From the NCBI GenBank assembly GCA_030407315.1, contig JALQPE010001989.1, positions 1 through 63,411 on the forward strand: a stretch of 63,411 nt of DNA, written 5' to 3'. The notes under the pieces were generated by a model, which was given only the letters and a program-made list of their open reading frames with translations, made no database searches and was not told the DNA's origin. Origin of the DNA: Asparagopsis taxiformis (taxonomy: Eukaryota; Rhodophyta; Florideophyceae; Bonnemaisoniales; Bonnemaisoniaceae). The translations under genes and the position numbers were made by a program. Shown piece by piece: positions 12,082 through 26,944 of the stretch; within the stretch, counting starts at the first letter, position 1, and each line of letters begins with the position of its first letter.

Positions 12082-14194
12082 ATGCCTATGTCGATGCGGA
12101 AACAGGCTCACAAACGGAAAAGAAGAGCAAAACAATTGCAAGAACAGTCTAGTAATCGCCAAATGGCTGTTGCTCTCTTGCGGCAACGACAATCCCTCCG
12201 TTTGATTCACCGCCAAACCACCGTTACAGTTGCTACGATTCATCGAATGAAAATGCTCATTGAATCTGGCAATATGGATAAGCTGCAGTTAATGTTGAGT
12301 GACACTATAACCCCTGGGAGAAAGCCAGTAATATCTGATGCCGAAGGTGCTCTAATCTATGAACGTTTGAAACTAGCTGCGCAAAGAGGTATCACAGTTG
12401 ATCGCGAATCTTTTAGACATATTCTATCCAGAGTTTCTGCCGACGGTAGGAACGGGTGGAAGAATGGAATTACACATGAAGATTCTATTCGGGCTTACAG
12501 GGCACGATTTGATGACATCGCATACAAGAGGATCGAGAACAAAGAGGCGGCTAAAATAGCTGCTGAATCATTTTCACATGTGGAGACATTCTTTGCAGCA
12601 GTTCAGCACGTAAAAGATTCTCATCATGGTTTAATAGATGATCCAAAAAGAATTTGGAACATGGATGAGACTGCAGTGGACTGTACTTTTCGAAAGTTGA
12701 AAAGAGGATTCACAGCATCAGGCAAGAGGAGCGGTGGAAGTTATGCCGTGAAGTCTAGCTACTCCGCTCGAAAACATATCACTGCAGTTATCGCAGCTTC
12801 AGCTTCTGGGGAAATTGCACAGCCATTCTTCATTGTAGCTGGTGAGCGAATCAATTCAGAGTGGTGGGCACCTGTTACAGGTTCTTTTAATGATGAACCG
12901 CATGGTATCATCCTTCCGTTTACGAAACCTGGCTGGTTTCCTGGAGATGGAGTGATATAAGTATAAAAAAATGGATCTATGGAAGGTAATTTGTTGGCAA
13001 CCTATGTTAGGCATCTGGATGCGTTCGCACGCAGATTTGTTTCTCAAGAGGAGAAGATTCTTCTGTGCTTAGACGGCCATGCGTCGAGGAAAAGCATTGA
13101 GTGGCTGGAGTTGTGTGTGGAAAGGAATATTGAGTGCATTGTCAACGCTGCAAACACTTCTCATTTCTTACAGCCCTGTGATCAACTAATTAACAAACGG
13201 TTCCATGACTGTATGAGAGAGATACGAGACGAATTTTGCCGCCAAGGACACGTTGACACTACCAAAGTTAACTTCAATCTTGCATGCGCTGTCTACGCTT
13301 GGAGAAACATTGGGACGAAAAATGTTACTAATTCATTCAATGTTACAGGTTTGTTCCCGTTCAAGAGGGACTTCGCGGTGCAATTCAAACGGCAAGAGGA
13401 AGATTTCAAGGCTTGTATAGAACGAGATATAATGGTTGGTGGTACAACTGGACCATCTACACGTTCTACGAGTGTGAAGAAAAGAATAGCTGATTCTGCC
13501 ACCATATCAGAGGTGGAAAATATAATGAGCAGTTCGATTGGTACCTCTTCTAAGCTTGAGAAGCTTTCTAATCTTCTTCGGAACTCTGAAACCATTACAG
13601 CTATTTTTGGATTCTAACACAAGTAACACAGTTTCTTCAGCTACTTCTAACAATGCTTCAATGTGCGAACAGAAGCGAGTTTTATATAATGCTGGCGCGC
13701 CAGCACAGTGGGTTACGCATTCAGAGAGGATACAAATGCGTAAGGATGTAATCGAAAGGGGAAAACGAGAGGAAGAGGATAGAAAGAGGCAAAGGGAGGA
13801 GGATATATTTGCTCGCTTAAGGCGTATTGAACAGGCAAAGATAGATGCCGACATCCGTAGGCGAGCAAAGGAGAAGGACAGACAGGACAAAGAAGAAAAA
13901 CGACAGAAGACGGTGTCTGAGAAGCATAAGGAGCGTCTACTGTCCAGGAAAGATAAGGAAAGAAGAGTCACGAAAGATAAACGACTTCGGGAGCGCAGGG
14001 AAAGGGCGAAGCGTCTAGGAAGGGAAGTGGCTGTTTTGTATGGGAAGAGAAGAGGCAAGAAGACAAAAATGGTGGAAACGGAATGTGGAGTAGTGTTGAA
14101 GAAGTCCTCACCTGGCATTCGAAAGTGCCAGTTTATAGCAGAAGTAGTATTAGAGCTTGTAGATGCTGCTACAACAGATGGAATGAAGGAATAA
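12082..14194 (+). pseudogene. Pogo/Tigger-like DDE transposase, broken
   Basis: The N-terminal third is basic and helical, suited to DNA binding. The DDE superfamily-1 core follows: RIWNMDETAVDC carries the first Asp (about 12665), LLCLDGHASRKS the second (about 13073), and HFLQPCDQLINKRFHD the third (about 13180). This is the D-D-D arrangement of pogo-type enzymes, which cut and paste DNA at TA sites. Two in-frame TAA codons (12958-12960 and 12964-12966) split the gene within the core, just before a conserved NGSMEGN segment. Near 13610 a one-base shift moves the frame, after which a charged coiled-coil tail runs to 14194. The start at 12082 is the first ATG of the open frame. The enzyme should be inactive as read. 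Confidence 0.85.
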
Positions 14195-14400
14195 ACTTGT
14201 TCCAAAATTGTCCAATTTGTGACGGAATTGAGGTGCTGGAAGAGGAGGGCATTTTGATGGAAAGCTCGGTGGTGACTCAAATCTAATCGTAGAAACTGGT
14301 GCTAATCGAACGAGGGAACACCACGCTTCATATCTGTTATGGTATCTCTTTCCAGAATGGAGTTCTCGATATATTATCATTTAAAATGTGCTTAAGTGTT

Positions 14401-14423
14401 CCATAATACCCCTCCAGGGATGG
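14401..14423 (-). repeat. Right terminal inverted repeat of the Tigger element
   Basis: Read on the minus strand it differs from the left repeat at positions 3, 18 and 23 only. It is followed by TA at 14424-14425. Confidence 0.85.
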
Positions 14424-14559
14424 TACACCATCATACCAAGCTCAACCGACCCTTCAGGGCAGTCTCCCGCTTTCCACACTTCTGCAATCGCATTCTGTCC
14501 ACTTCATTCCAACTATGTACACTTTCTTGCTGCAACTTGATCTGTCTTTTGCGCCCACT

Positions 14560-17500
14560 TCAGGTCTGTTCACGACTAGGTCCTTCTGCCCGGCCTCCGT
14601 CCAGTCGATCCTTGGCTTCAACAACAGCTTTGACGACTCTGTGCGCTAGTTTCTTGCGATTACCTTCTTGCTCTTCATTCATTTCGTTTGTCGCTCTCTC
14701 ATTATTTTCAATTCCAGTTATGCTACACAGACGCCCAAGCGCAGTGATAATATCGCTCAGCAAGTTGCGATTCTGCGCAAATCGTTTGCGGAACTGTTCT
14801 GTATCAAATACCTTGGTTCCGTTCTCGCCCTTCATATTCAGCAACGTGAGGAAGTTTTCTTGCGCACACTGCTGTAGCGAAAGCCGATAAAACACAGGTA
14901 TAATTATTACGCCGCGTTCTCCAGCTTCGTCGAATCGCCGAAGGAAGCATTCAAGCTCCTTCAATGTCCATTTTCGCGCTGCAAATTCCGGTGATAGGAT
15001 CACAAGCGCGATCTTGGCGCTTTTCATCGCGTCAATCATCCGCTGCGACGCATTCTGCCCTGCGCGCAGTTCCAATTTGTCCAAGAATACAGAAAATCCA
15101 AGCTGCACAAGTGCTTCGCACAGCAATTTAACAAGCGTCTCCTTATCAGGACCTGCATGACTTATGAACACATCATACGGTTTTGGTTTGTTTTCAATCC
15201 TGCATTGTTTCGCAGTCTGTTGTTGTTGCGATTCTGGTATAGGATGCAACAAAAGCGGCTCAGATGAAATGAGTGGTGATGGCAGCAACCGCTGTGGCAG
15301 TTTGGAACTGTCCCATATGATGTCTAGAGAGTGCACGATCTGACCATTCATCATCGTCCATAAGCGACCTGTAATGGGGTTGTAGTGTGTTGTCGCAACC
15401 GGCAAGTATTCCAATCTGGCTAACGTTACATTGGCGCTACCGATTCGGAGCTCCATTGATTCGGCATCATCTTCTTGCGTCTTTTTCGGTGCACATATCA
15501 AGCGTTGCCTTTCTCTCGTCACTTTTCTAGTCACTGGAGATTGTTCTAGTTGGATTAGTCGTGTATCATCAAAAGCCGAACACGACATTTGCTCTCCATT
15601 GGATACATTGAGTGAAACTGAACTTTTCATGTTCCGGTCACCATCGCAAAATTGAGTTGTAACAGTGAGGACACTGTTGTCTGAACTGAAACTGAGGGCC
15701 TCGACGTGGTACGATTTCGTACCAGTAGAGCATTGCGCACGTTGTTCATGACAAATCCGATCAGACAAATTCAACAGACGCCTTCCGCGTGCAGTTTCCA
15801 CAACAAACACCGTATTACATGTGGCATATGCTACAAACCTTCGGTCGTTCGACACCGCTAACTTTTGAATCGCCCCTCTCTGGTCATTAGGAAGCAGCAC
15901 TCTCCGGATAACTCGGTTATTTCCCTCCATTATGTCACCCATGTATTGCAGTTCGATGCTATGCGATCCGTATGCCCATGTCGCTACCGTTTCATCATTG
16001 GGAGACAAGGCGAATACTTTAGTGTTTCTGATGGCTGCCCCAGACTTTGATGCAAGAGTGCAATGGCCAAATGTTGGCCACACGAACACATCACTGTTTC
16101 CGGCGGCAAAAAGCTTGCAACCGCTTCCGATTCGAAGCATTCGTGCTGGACCCATCTTATCATTCTGGAATCTATGAATTATTGAAACACCATCATGAAG
16201 ATGACTTAGATCCCATTCCAAAATTTCACAATCGCCGCCTGAATACAACCTACTTGTGCTGTGATGGAAAGCAACAGAGTATACTTCACCTGAATGAGCA
16301 GTTAACGGCGAACAAATTTCTGTGAAACAAGCTGTACTCCACAGCCGAATAGTTCCATCACTTGATGCTGATGCAATTGTTTCCTCGTCGATACTGAGTG
16401 CAACCGAGTTCACGCAGTCAGTATGTCCCACTATAACACCCATGCATTGAAATGTCCCTAGATGCCAAACTCGGACCATAGCATCATCCGATGCGGAAAC
16501 AAACCAATTGCTCCCAACCGACATGGATGTGACTTTTCCAGTGTGACCCGTCATGATTTTGATGATTCTGGCGGTCCCCATGTCGATTATCGCAATTTCG
16601 CCACAACTCAAACCGAGAGCAATCTGCCCTGCATCTAAGCGCAGCATGCACGTAATAGACTTGGTTTCCAGCTCTGGGATCTGATGTTGTCGCGATCTCT
16701 GGTAGTTTCTCCATACAGTTATCACTCCGCAGATGCTGCAAGCATACATGCTCTGTGATGCGCTGTGCATGTAAAACCCGACAACTTCCGGATCATTCGA
16801 CATTGAAAGACGGAACATCCCTGTTCCATCGCGGCTATTCACCACCCAAAGGTGATGATACGCATCCAAAATAATCAATTCTTCGTCAGTACTTCCAAAC
16901 TCCATCCATCGCAAGTGGCCAAGTGGCAGTTTTAAGCTTTTTGCAGAATGTAATATTCCAGCACCGGCACGCGCCCATGGACGCTTCCCAAACCGTTCTA
17001 TGCTGTCCAACAAACTTTTTACCGAAGTTGATTTCACTTGCTGGGAAGATAGAGCCATGTGTAAATGAAATGTGCCTTCACGGGAGTTTTGCAAGGAGTC
17101 GACATCAATGGAATGTGTTATAATTTCCACAAGGTCCTTCATGTCTCTCAAGAGCATTGAATAATCGTGAACTTTGTCAAATGTTTCGAGATGCTTCAGA
17201 ACCATATGGAAGTCATACAATATTTTCTGGAACGGCTTGAATCTGCTATCTTCGTTGACTATTTCGATCCATCGATAGTCTGTCAGGAGGTTCACAGCTT
17301 GTCTTATTCTTCCCGCACCGAGCATGTGCCATAATAAATTATCCCATATGTACTCTTCAACGTTTTTCATGCCCCACCATTCAACATAATGGTCTTCTGG
17401 TGAGCCATATTGCAATATATTCAATGGTTGACAATAAGCGTCAAGTAGTCTATTGTGCCATACCTGAACGCCTTCATTTTGCTGTGCAAACAAATTCATT

Positions 17501-18635
17501 GAATCAAGGACAAGGTTGTGAACACTGAGCTTGAAACCCTCACCAGCTTTGAAATCTAGCGCAAGGGAAACAACAGAAGCTTTCGAGAGCAATCGAGCAG
17601 CTTTCATTGCTGTTTCCGAGTCTACACCCCACATATTGCGAAGCGTCCCAAGTGGGATTGATTGGGATTGATTGATTTTCGTAGTATACCCATTGACCGG
17701 AACATTTCACTTACAGATATCATATCGTTCTGCCATTGTGCATCGATAGATTCCAAGCTTGAACTGATCAGGACATCCAAGCTTCTATTTCGAACATTGA
17801 AACACTGCATGGCGATGTTAATAAGCTTGCCCCGCAATCCATCTAAAGCAAAGGATTTGGAATTATCTGTGAGGGGATCCCACATACGCTTGGCATAAGA
17901 CCCAGCGATACCTAGGGCCAGCGGAAGCCCATTGCAGTAGCGTAATATAGAATCTATGACATCTCGATCGGCACTTGATAGTGAGACGAACGTGGAAGGT
18001 TCAATCCCTGCATATGTGCAAAATATTCGTAACGAAGTTTGTGATGTGGCGCGAGCGGGAGAGATATGGACAACTCGGCCATCAATATTAACACGTTGCT
18101 TTGTCGATATGGCGACATTGAGGGATGTAGTGTCCAGGCCATTGATGATTGTACATATCGATGCAACCAAAGCGTGAACTTGTTTTGCATGATGGGAAAC
18201 ATCATCAAAAAGAAGCAGAACGTTTTTCTCAACCAGATGCTCAAGTAACTGTTTGACGAGAAGATCAGGGGCGTTGGTGGAATTTGAGTTTGCTAAATCA
18301 ACGAAATGATGAGGCAAAAACTCTGGAAGTAAGCACTTGACCATTTTTTCTAGCTTCTTGAGAAATCTGTCCAGAGTGATATGATCACCAAGTGGAAAGA
18401 ACCATATTGCGTCGGTGAATTTATGGCAGATTTCCTCGTGGCGTGCAAGGTCTTGAAAGATTGTGGTTTTGCCAGATCCGGTCATTCCATACAAAATAAC
18501 GGAGTTTGAATCGGATTGAGTGGAGAGGAGCATGCGCTTCACAATGCATTCTGGGCTATCGGAAGAAGGAGAATAATCCAACACAGCAACCAAATTGGGC
18601 GGGACATAAAACGCTTTCGGTAACGATACTGGCAT
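14560..18635 (-). CDS. NB-ARC - WD40 - TIR immune-type receptor, split by a 10-bp duplication
   Basis: The gene reads leftward from an ATG at 18635. The first part (337 codons to 17622) is an NB-ARC ATPase switch: P-loop GMTGSGKTT (residues 50-58), Walker B LLLFDD (140-145) and GLPLA (236-240). The second part (1,024 codons, 17634-14560) begins with the winged-helix segment MWGVDSETA. It continues through a helical stretch and WD40 blades (GHTGKVTSM, VRVWHLG, GHTDCVNSV, IRLWST), and ends with a TIR domain from about residue 818 (PYDVFISHAGPD). The TIR motif WTLKEL places a Glu at about residue 893, where TIR NADases have their catalytic Glu. Such proteins usually oligomerise on sensing a ligand and signal through TIR. 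A C-terminal TIR after WD40 is unusual. The frame changes at a tandem 10-bp duplication (17654-17673); with one copy absent the two parts would be continuous. It is either a recent mutation, an allele or an assembly error. Confidence 0.85.
17654..17673. repeat. 10-bp tandem duplication causing the NB-ARC frameshift
   Basis: GGGATTGATT occurs twice in a row, followed by a further GATT. The extra 10 bases shift the minus-strand frame by one between the NB-ARC and winged-helix segments, and the reading frames on each side are otherwise intact. Confidence 0.8.
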
Positions 18636-19179
18636 AACGAGTTTGATGTGTGGAGGTGAGGCTTAATGAAATTTCGGTTCACGGGCGTTTTCGAGCAACG
18701 GAGATGTGCGCTGTTGATGGGAGCGAAAAAAAAGGAGCATGTTGGTTCAGAAAATCGGTTGATCGAAGGATTTAGCTGGCAGCGATGAAAGACACTACGG
18801 CGACTTTGCTTCAATGATTTTTGCATTGTTGTGTACATCGTGTATAGGAATCGATTTTGCTAAAAACTTTGATCTCAAATATTTATCAATAACGGAAAAG
18901 GTTGTCCCCTGAATTTCGGAGCCGAAGCGGCCTCTTGTCGCCAGTGACCAACCCATCTAGCACAAGAAGCAAACATAATATTTCAGTTGAGGACGTTGAC
19001 GACCATACATTGTTCAATAAAAAAGCCGACAGCACAAAGGCCAGATAGCGCGGTTGCATTATTCTCCCCGACAGAACGCGAGCCACCAACATCGCGACAG
19101 CACCCATCAATTGCAGAGAACCTATACACGAAACCCACTGGGGGCGAAGACAACGACGAGACAAAGGCCGAAAACGCGG
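18636..19179. other. Upstream region of the NB-ARC gene
   Basis: This presumably carries the promoter of the minus-strand NB-ARC gene. I see no clear TATA box at a normal distance and no other gene. Confidence 0.3.
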
Positions 19180-19440
19180 TCATCCACGGCGGCGATGCGA
19201 GACATTCATACTCGACATATTGTACGCGCGACGCGACAGACGGGGATGCAACTGTGCATTTGGCGGGTAGATATACTCGAGACCGAGAATGAAATTGAGA
19301 TATCTACTGGAGACATTGAAGATGCCCTGCATCCACTGAGCGCACGCCTGTTGAAGAAGCAGCATGTTGACGAGATACGGGATCGACCAGGACGCGGATA
19401 CACGCCGTGCCCATCGACGGTTTATGTAGCGACGCGACGA
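19180..19440 (-). pseudogene. YLNFIL-family relic, copy D
   Basis: The minus strand reads YLVNMLLLQQACAQWMQGIF and then NVSSRYLNFILGLEYI. This matches copies A-C around the core motif and preserves the spacing between the preceding helix and the motif. DNA similarity is low, so the copy is old. It lies in a CpG-rich stretch where several frames are open by chance. Confidence 0.4.
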
Positions 19441-22400
19441 CGACGAGATCGGACGAGGCGCAATGACGTGACGCGATGCGCGCGGCGTTCGCGTGCGCCT
19501 TGGTGGTGTATACCGCCGGTGAGTGGAGAGGCGGTGGAAAATGGCGTAGGAGAAGATTGGGGCTTCGTGTGTGTATTGCCAGCGGGTGGTGCCATGCTTG
19601 TCGTGCTGATTGGACGATCTCGCGTGGTGGGATTCGGATGCGTGCGATCCGCGTCGGAGGTCGGATCTCCGTGGTGGAAAATTTGTACAATTTGATGCGG
19701 TGGACGCGTTTGGAAACGACGCCATGGCGAACGCATCGTGGCCGTTCATCGCTTGGTGTTGGTGGTGGTGATTCGCGCGGCTGGATATCTCGAGTGTTGA
19801 AATTTGGAAGAAAAATTGGCGTGGAAAAATTACTACGTAATGCAAATTGCATGTCGGATTTCGTCGTTGTCTCTGGGAGATGATTGGATGATGAATGATC
19901 GCCACTTGCGTGCTCGTGGGTCATTCTCTGCGTCGATGACGGGTGGGTTGTCTGTTCTGTCGCATGCGGGGAACGGGCGATGCTGGTGTTGTTGAATGTA
20001 CTTTGAAGTGTTCTCTTGATGGTGACGGTGTATTTCTTCAGCTGTTGGGGACAATATCGCAGCGTATCTATACATATCAAGTTTGTGTGTTCTGATGATC
20101 CCGAGTGTCCTGTCGGCGAGATATTTGCGGTATCTTAGACGTTCTGAACCACAGTTGCGGAGTGCGCTCACTGCCTGGACATGTCAGCTTTGGTGATCAT
20201 GGCGTTGGTATACAGGCAAGACTAGAAACATTGTGACTGCCATGCATCTAGCAATAGGCTGCGCCATGCTTGTTCGTATATCTGTTCAGCTAACGCGTAG
20301 CACAACAACTGCTGAGCACGTCATTGTTTGCGACAAGCATATAAGCGATGTCCACGCTTCGTTAGTATGTAATGTTTGCGACCGTAGCTCAAACAGTTGT
20401 CATCCATTTGCGCCACATGCGACCTGCGTAGCCACTACGATTGGTCGCATCTTTACTCGCAGTATGACGCAGGATACTCCGCGAAGAATGAAACACTGAT
20501 CCGAGTCGATGTGTCTGCAGCGCGGGTTTCGGACACGACTGATCACGAGGTAACGGCATCTCAACCTGTGGCGGGGAGAGGTGAGGACTTGGTCATATTT
20601 AAGGACAACATGCCACTCACTAAAAATATGGAAATATCTTTGCCATTTTCTTTTCATGAAACTTTGAAAAGATGGATGCAGCAAGTATGAAGCGACTTAT
20701 GAGCACTTTGAAGAGATAAGTTTGCCGGCGGTACTTCAGTACGGCGCGTTTTATCATGCTTCAGACACGTTCTGACAATGAACATTACGAGCGCGGAAAT
20801 TGAGCCATCTCGCGTTGCGGCCGTGCCGATGACGGGTCGAAACGAATAGGAATGAGTGGAATGTCCGAAGGAAGCAACACGCAAAATCGCACACAGCTGT
20901 ACCAGAAAGAGGCTGATGATAAGGACCGGTCGCTTCTCCGCGAGCAGCTTTATTTGCCAAAGCGGAGAATCATAGCGCCGCAATTGGATGCTCAACGGAG
21001 ATATCTCAGTGCGCGTGATTTTACTTTGACACAAAACTTGTTTGTCAGCCAGGTTTGTTCACTCATTCACCAAATATACGCAAAGGCCGTTATGGCCCAT
21101 TATTTCCGCCAATGACGTAGTCACAAGTGGAATGGCATGCTGGAGTATCTCAGGACGGCTGCTCGTTCTGTCATTGCGCGGGCCAACAGTGCCTGACTCA
21201 TGACTGGGAGAAAAAACCGAAATTCGGTTTCAAACCGAGCGCTCTAGTAGACCTGTGCGCAAGTCGGTACCCCGAACACAAGCCAATGTTGATGGCTCGT
21301 ACCCGATCTCGTTGGACGGGAGTGTCGCACGCGCTGCTTCCTGTTGTAATAGGCCGAAGAATGGTAAAATTGGCATTTCTGGATGCAAACTTTCCGTGCT
21401 GTGAGATGAAATACATTGGCCGGTTATTTGTTCATGATGACGACAACATCCGCGGTGAAAGACGTACACTTGATCGTATAATGAGCGCCGCTCCTACTTC
21501 TAGTGTCTGCACTGATGCCATTATGTCAGATGAACAACCCTCCACGCACACTAAGATCTGCACATCGGATTAAACAAGCTGCCCAATTATCTGTGCAGAA
21601 CGGTGAGCACATTGTGAGGCAAATGAAATAAGAGCATGTTGGCCACTTGGCGTACAAACATGATAGCTTTATCTCTATAAACTCAAACTGCCATTCTTTC
21701 ATCCCTGTCAGGATGCTAATAATAACAAATCGTCCCCAAGCAGCACCTCGGTCAACCATCAGGATGCTAACAAGAGGCAGCCTGTCGTAGAGACCGCCGC
21801 CGTTCACGAGATACCGTAGAAGATTATACTTGACCAACTTAGCTAACTGAATAAACCCAAAGAGGTACACGTGTAGCGTATTATAGAACTACTATCATAC
21901 TTGAGCAACCAGCGACAATAATGTTGTCATCGGTCAAACGCTCCCCCCAGGAGAATGTCAGGAACAGCGAGTGGTGTTCTTGATGACGAGTTGGCGACAC
22001 CGATGTAGTTAGTTGTTACGGATGCTGGAAATGGCACTGTCTCGCGGAGACAGTGCCACACGTCGCGACAGAGCGACATATACTAGGCTTAGATTAACTG
22101 ACGATCAGAGACAGTATTGACTGAGCCAATAGATGCTCCGTCCCGTCGCCGACTAGGTCAATTAACTGACGACGGCAACGACCGTGTAGCCATGTCCTGA
22201 TTAGTATTTGGTCGACAAGTAACTTTGCTACACCATCAACACAACGCTCTACCAAGACAACCACAACATGTACTCGCAAGAGACACTCTTCTAACAATCC
22301 CCACTCTTCCGAGTTTTCATTAAAACTTGTGGTATTTCTCCAGATTAAATTGTGACCCATTCTCTCAGCAATTAACCGCTCTATAATCTGTATATTCTCC

Positions 22401-25387
22401 GCGCACCGCAAATTAGATCAGCTGCATCCGACTACAAGCTATGATCCATTATTTGAACTTGCTGCCAACCTTGCGCTCCTCCTCGCAACACCTGTGAAAG
22501 CGCTAGTGAGAACACAGCCGTTTTTTGCCCAACAAACCGAAATATCTTGTTCTAAACCTACTTATTCCGAGCCATACCACGCAGCAATCCTACCAACGTG
22601 CTCTCAATTATCTGGTAGATTCATAATCATCATATACCAATTTTTATCGCGCTGCTTCTAAAAGCGCGCACCTTTACGTCACATGTACTGCCGATCAATC
22701 AGTCCGTTTATCACTTTCTACAGCATGTATCACGTAATTTCCATCACGCACGCCAATTTTCACCGCTTGATGCAGTTATGCCCGGCGGCACGGCATGAGC
22801 ACTAGTGGAATTGGTATATCAATGATGGAATGCCGGGAGAAACTGGGCACGGATGAGTTACACTTTTCAGCAACCCTTTAAATCGCTCTGGTACACCCAA
22901 CGCGTTCATATAGCAATTAGCGTGAGCAAACGTTGAGCAAGCTGCGCACTTTCGCAACCCCATGGCACGAAACGTTATGTAGGGTGCTCCTGCGTGGCGA
23001 GTCTTATATGTGCACGATTGCAGCAATGGAAGCGGCGCTTTCTTTCAACATATATCCCTACTAAGCCAAATATTGTGAATGAGGTATATCGGGCTAGTGG
23101 ATATGGATGATACTTACAGTCTTCATGGATGGACGCCGTTGGATAACTCACGTGACTTAATGATTCGCTCACTCTGTATAATTTTGTCCACATGTCCACG
23201 TGTGATCCCTGTGAGCTTTGCTTCTGCTGACATTGTGATGCAAGGTGGTGGACGAACCGAGTAACTAATCGTCGTTTTATACACGATCCAAGCTTCTCGT
23301 CATGCATCAGCAGTTAGAATGGCCATATTATTCACCCTCTATTGGCGTTTTCAAACCGATTCAATATTCTGTCATCATGTTCAGTCTCAACTGTCGCGCA
23401 CGACTGCCCTGGCAATTACACTGCTTCTGAAAAAATATATTATTTGTTGACGCAAGTTACGAGAGCCGATGTATTTCAGATCGAGTATTGGATGGATAGC
23501 AGAGAAGCGCCGATGATCGTAACAGTTGAGCGTTAGATGTAGCGCTTGTCATCGCGCGACGCACGCAAAATTTTCTAAAGCTGGCAGCGCACGGAAATGG
23601 CGGGGTCTTTTCAATTTCGGTGGATCAGCACGATACATGGATAGAAATTGTGGACTGCCTAGAGAAACTCCTTGACCGATCAAATTAAATTGTGCGATTC
23701 CCGCAACGACTCGCCTATTGTCAAAGGTACGTTGTCCGTCTTCCACTCGCGATACAATATGGGTGGAATATAACAAAATAAATCATTTATTCAGCCGATG
23801 GAAAAATAAGCTCAGGAGTGGCTGCATACAATAGCTGCGAAGAGTTGGTAATGCTCATGTTTAAGCAGATTTTTGATCGTAGTTCCCAAGTTGCGATAGA
23901 AATATTCTCAAAGGGATGAGCTCAAATCTCGTTATCGTGATTTAGAGCATGAGCTTAAGTGCATGGAAACAATGCAAAGCAATAAAAAAGTACAGTTCCT
24001 GTAAGTGTAATCGATTTCAAAGTGCCAAATCTGTAGAGACGACAGAGCGTATCTAGCGCAGATTGTCTTGGGCCATTCGTAAATGTAGACTGATGGACAT
24101 CAGCAACCTTACGGGCGTCCATCCAACCTTGAAGTACAATATTCTGCTGGAAACGACTTTGTAAATTTATCTTATTAAAATAAATATCATACTTACAATC
24201 TCGATGGTATTTTCTTTTCTCTCAAGCACACGCTCCGTACCAGCAATTATTCAGATGTATTGAAACACCCACTGTATCCTTGCTGTTTCTTTCATCTCAA
24301 AACGGAGCGAGCATATCTTTCCTCAGCAGCGCCAAAATGATGTAAATATATATTTGCTCGTTCCCAACTTGAATGAAACGTGGCAATGTTCACACACTCG
24401 CTAGAGCTACTGGGAATATATATCACACACTCCAACAGCCCGGTTGCGTGCACGTAGAGGCACTATTCAATGCTCAATCCGTGTTGAAGCTGAGCATGGC
24501 CTTCTACACGTTTAACAAAACACTCTCTGCTTCGGTGGGCAGATCAACCGTTAAGAATGTGGTTGGAAATGTAAGGTCTCATGAGTCTTCGCTTATTCTG
24601 GAATGAGCTGAAATGAAACGCTCACCAGTTGTGGCTCGCACAACGTGATTATTATATAAGAGGTAACACACGAAATATGCAGGTGCATGCTTCCATACTC
24701 TGCATCAAACAAATTCAATTATCACGTGCGAACGGGTGGAGCTACCGAAGTAAAGGACATTCACTTGAAACGGACCACATATCCATACCTGTCAGCAGTG
24801 CCGCGCTAAAATGTTGGCTGATTCAGTTGACAATGTCTACGGAAAATCACTTTAATTGCTAGGTCCAATACCTAGCGTGACGGTCATGTATCTCCGTACT
24901 GTGGCATGAGAAGTACATTAGAGCAGGCTGTAGAGTATTGCGTAACTTGTAATTATCTATATATATCCTCAATATAATGCATAGTTGACGTCTAAATTAC
25001 TGCTCTCTTCCGTAAGGGCCACCCTTCCATGTATACACCCGTGCATTGTTTCTTCCCTCCTCCACCTTGTTTCCCGACGTCCCTGTCATCTTACCCTTCC
25101 GTCTTTTCGTGTCTATGCAATGTTGTCCTAGAATACGTTCCATAGAAACTAAAGAGGCTCATCCTCGATTCATTTTACGTCACTTTTCTATACTTGACAT
25201 GAGCTATACTCGACTAATCATCTTTATTATATCTAATAGTAATCCATTCTCCGGCAGGAAAGCAATGGAAGCAAAAGATATGTGCCATGGTTTCAGCTGT
25301 TTACTCTTCGTAGAAGAACCATTGTTCTCATCCGTATTGATCACATCATAGCACCGAGATAGTCTCAGCCGTATCAAATACTCCAAT
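19441..25387. other. Long gene-poor interval with weak minus-strand open frames
   Basis: No gene here can be assigned. Three minus-strand frames look somewhat protein-like: 21526-21870 (contains FGFIQLAKLVKYNLLRYLVN), 22094-22411 (contains EEWGLLEECLLRVHVVVVL) and 22802-23026 (contains CAACSTFAHANCYMNALG). A plus-strand frame at 24373-24606 is similar in quality. They may be further decayed relics or single exons. I recognise no domain. From 23.8 to 25.4 kb the sequence becomes AT-rich, with no repeat or RNA gene that I can see. Confidence 0.3.
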
Positions 25388-26836
<1,449 letters not shown>

Positions 26837-26923
26837 GTTGAATCAACGAACAGTACAGGATGAAAAAGAATCTGGACAGATTTTGCAGTTCGGTAGAAAG
26901 GGAAGCACTCGAGGGGTACCGCT

Positions 26924-26931
26924 CTTTTATA
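26924..26931 (-). promoter_or_regulatory. TATA box of the Pro-Ala protein gene
   Basis: On the minus strand the sequence is TATAAAAG within TCTATAAAAGAGC, 88 bases upstream of the ATG at 26836. This is a good position for a core promoter with a short 5' leader. Confidence 0.7.
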
Positions 26932-26944
26932 GACTGGAACAAAC

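Larger units (their letters stand above)
11866..14423 (+). mobile_element. Pogo/Tigger-type DNA transposon, complete but inactive
   Basis: The element is bounded by inverted repeats of 23 bp matching at 20 positions. The left end starts CCCTCCCTGGAGGGGTAATA and the right end, read inward on the minus strand, starts CCATCCCTGGAGGGGTATTA. Each end is flanked by TA (11864-11865 and 14424-14425), the target duplication expected for the Tc1/mariner/pogo superfamily. The 2,558-bp interior holds one transposase gene with a long C-terminal coiled coil. Stops and a frameshift in that gene make the element non-autonomous. Confidence 0.85.

Noticed and set aside
19054..20080. Long CpG-rich frames on both strands (up to 258 codons)
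   Set aside because: They overlap each other in several frames. Only the short YLNFIL segment has support from other copies.
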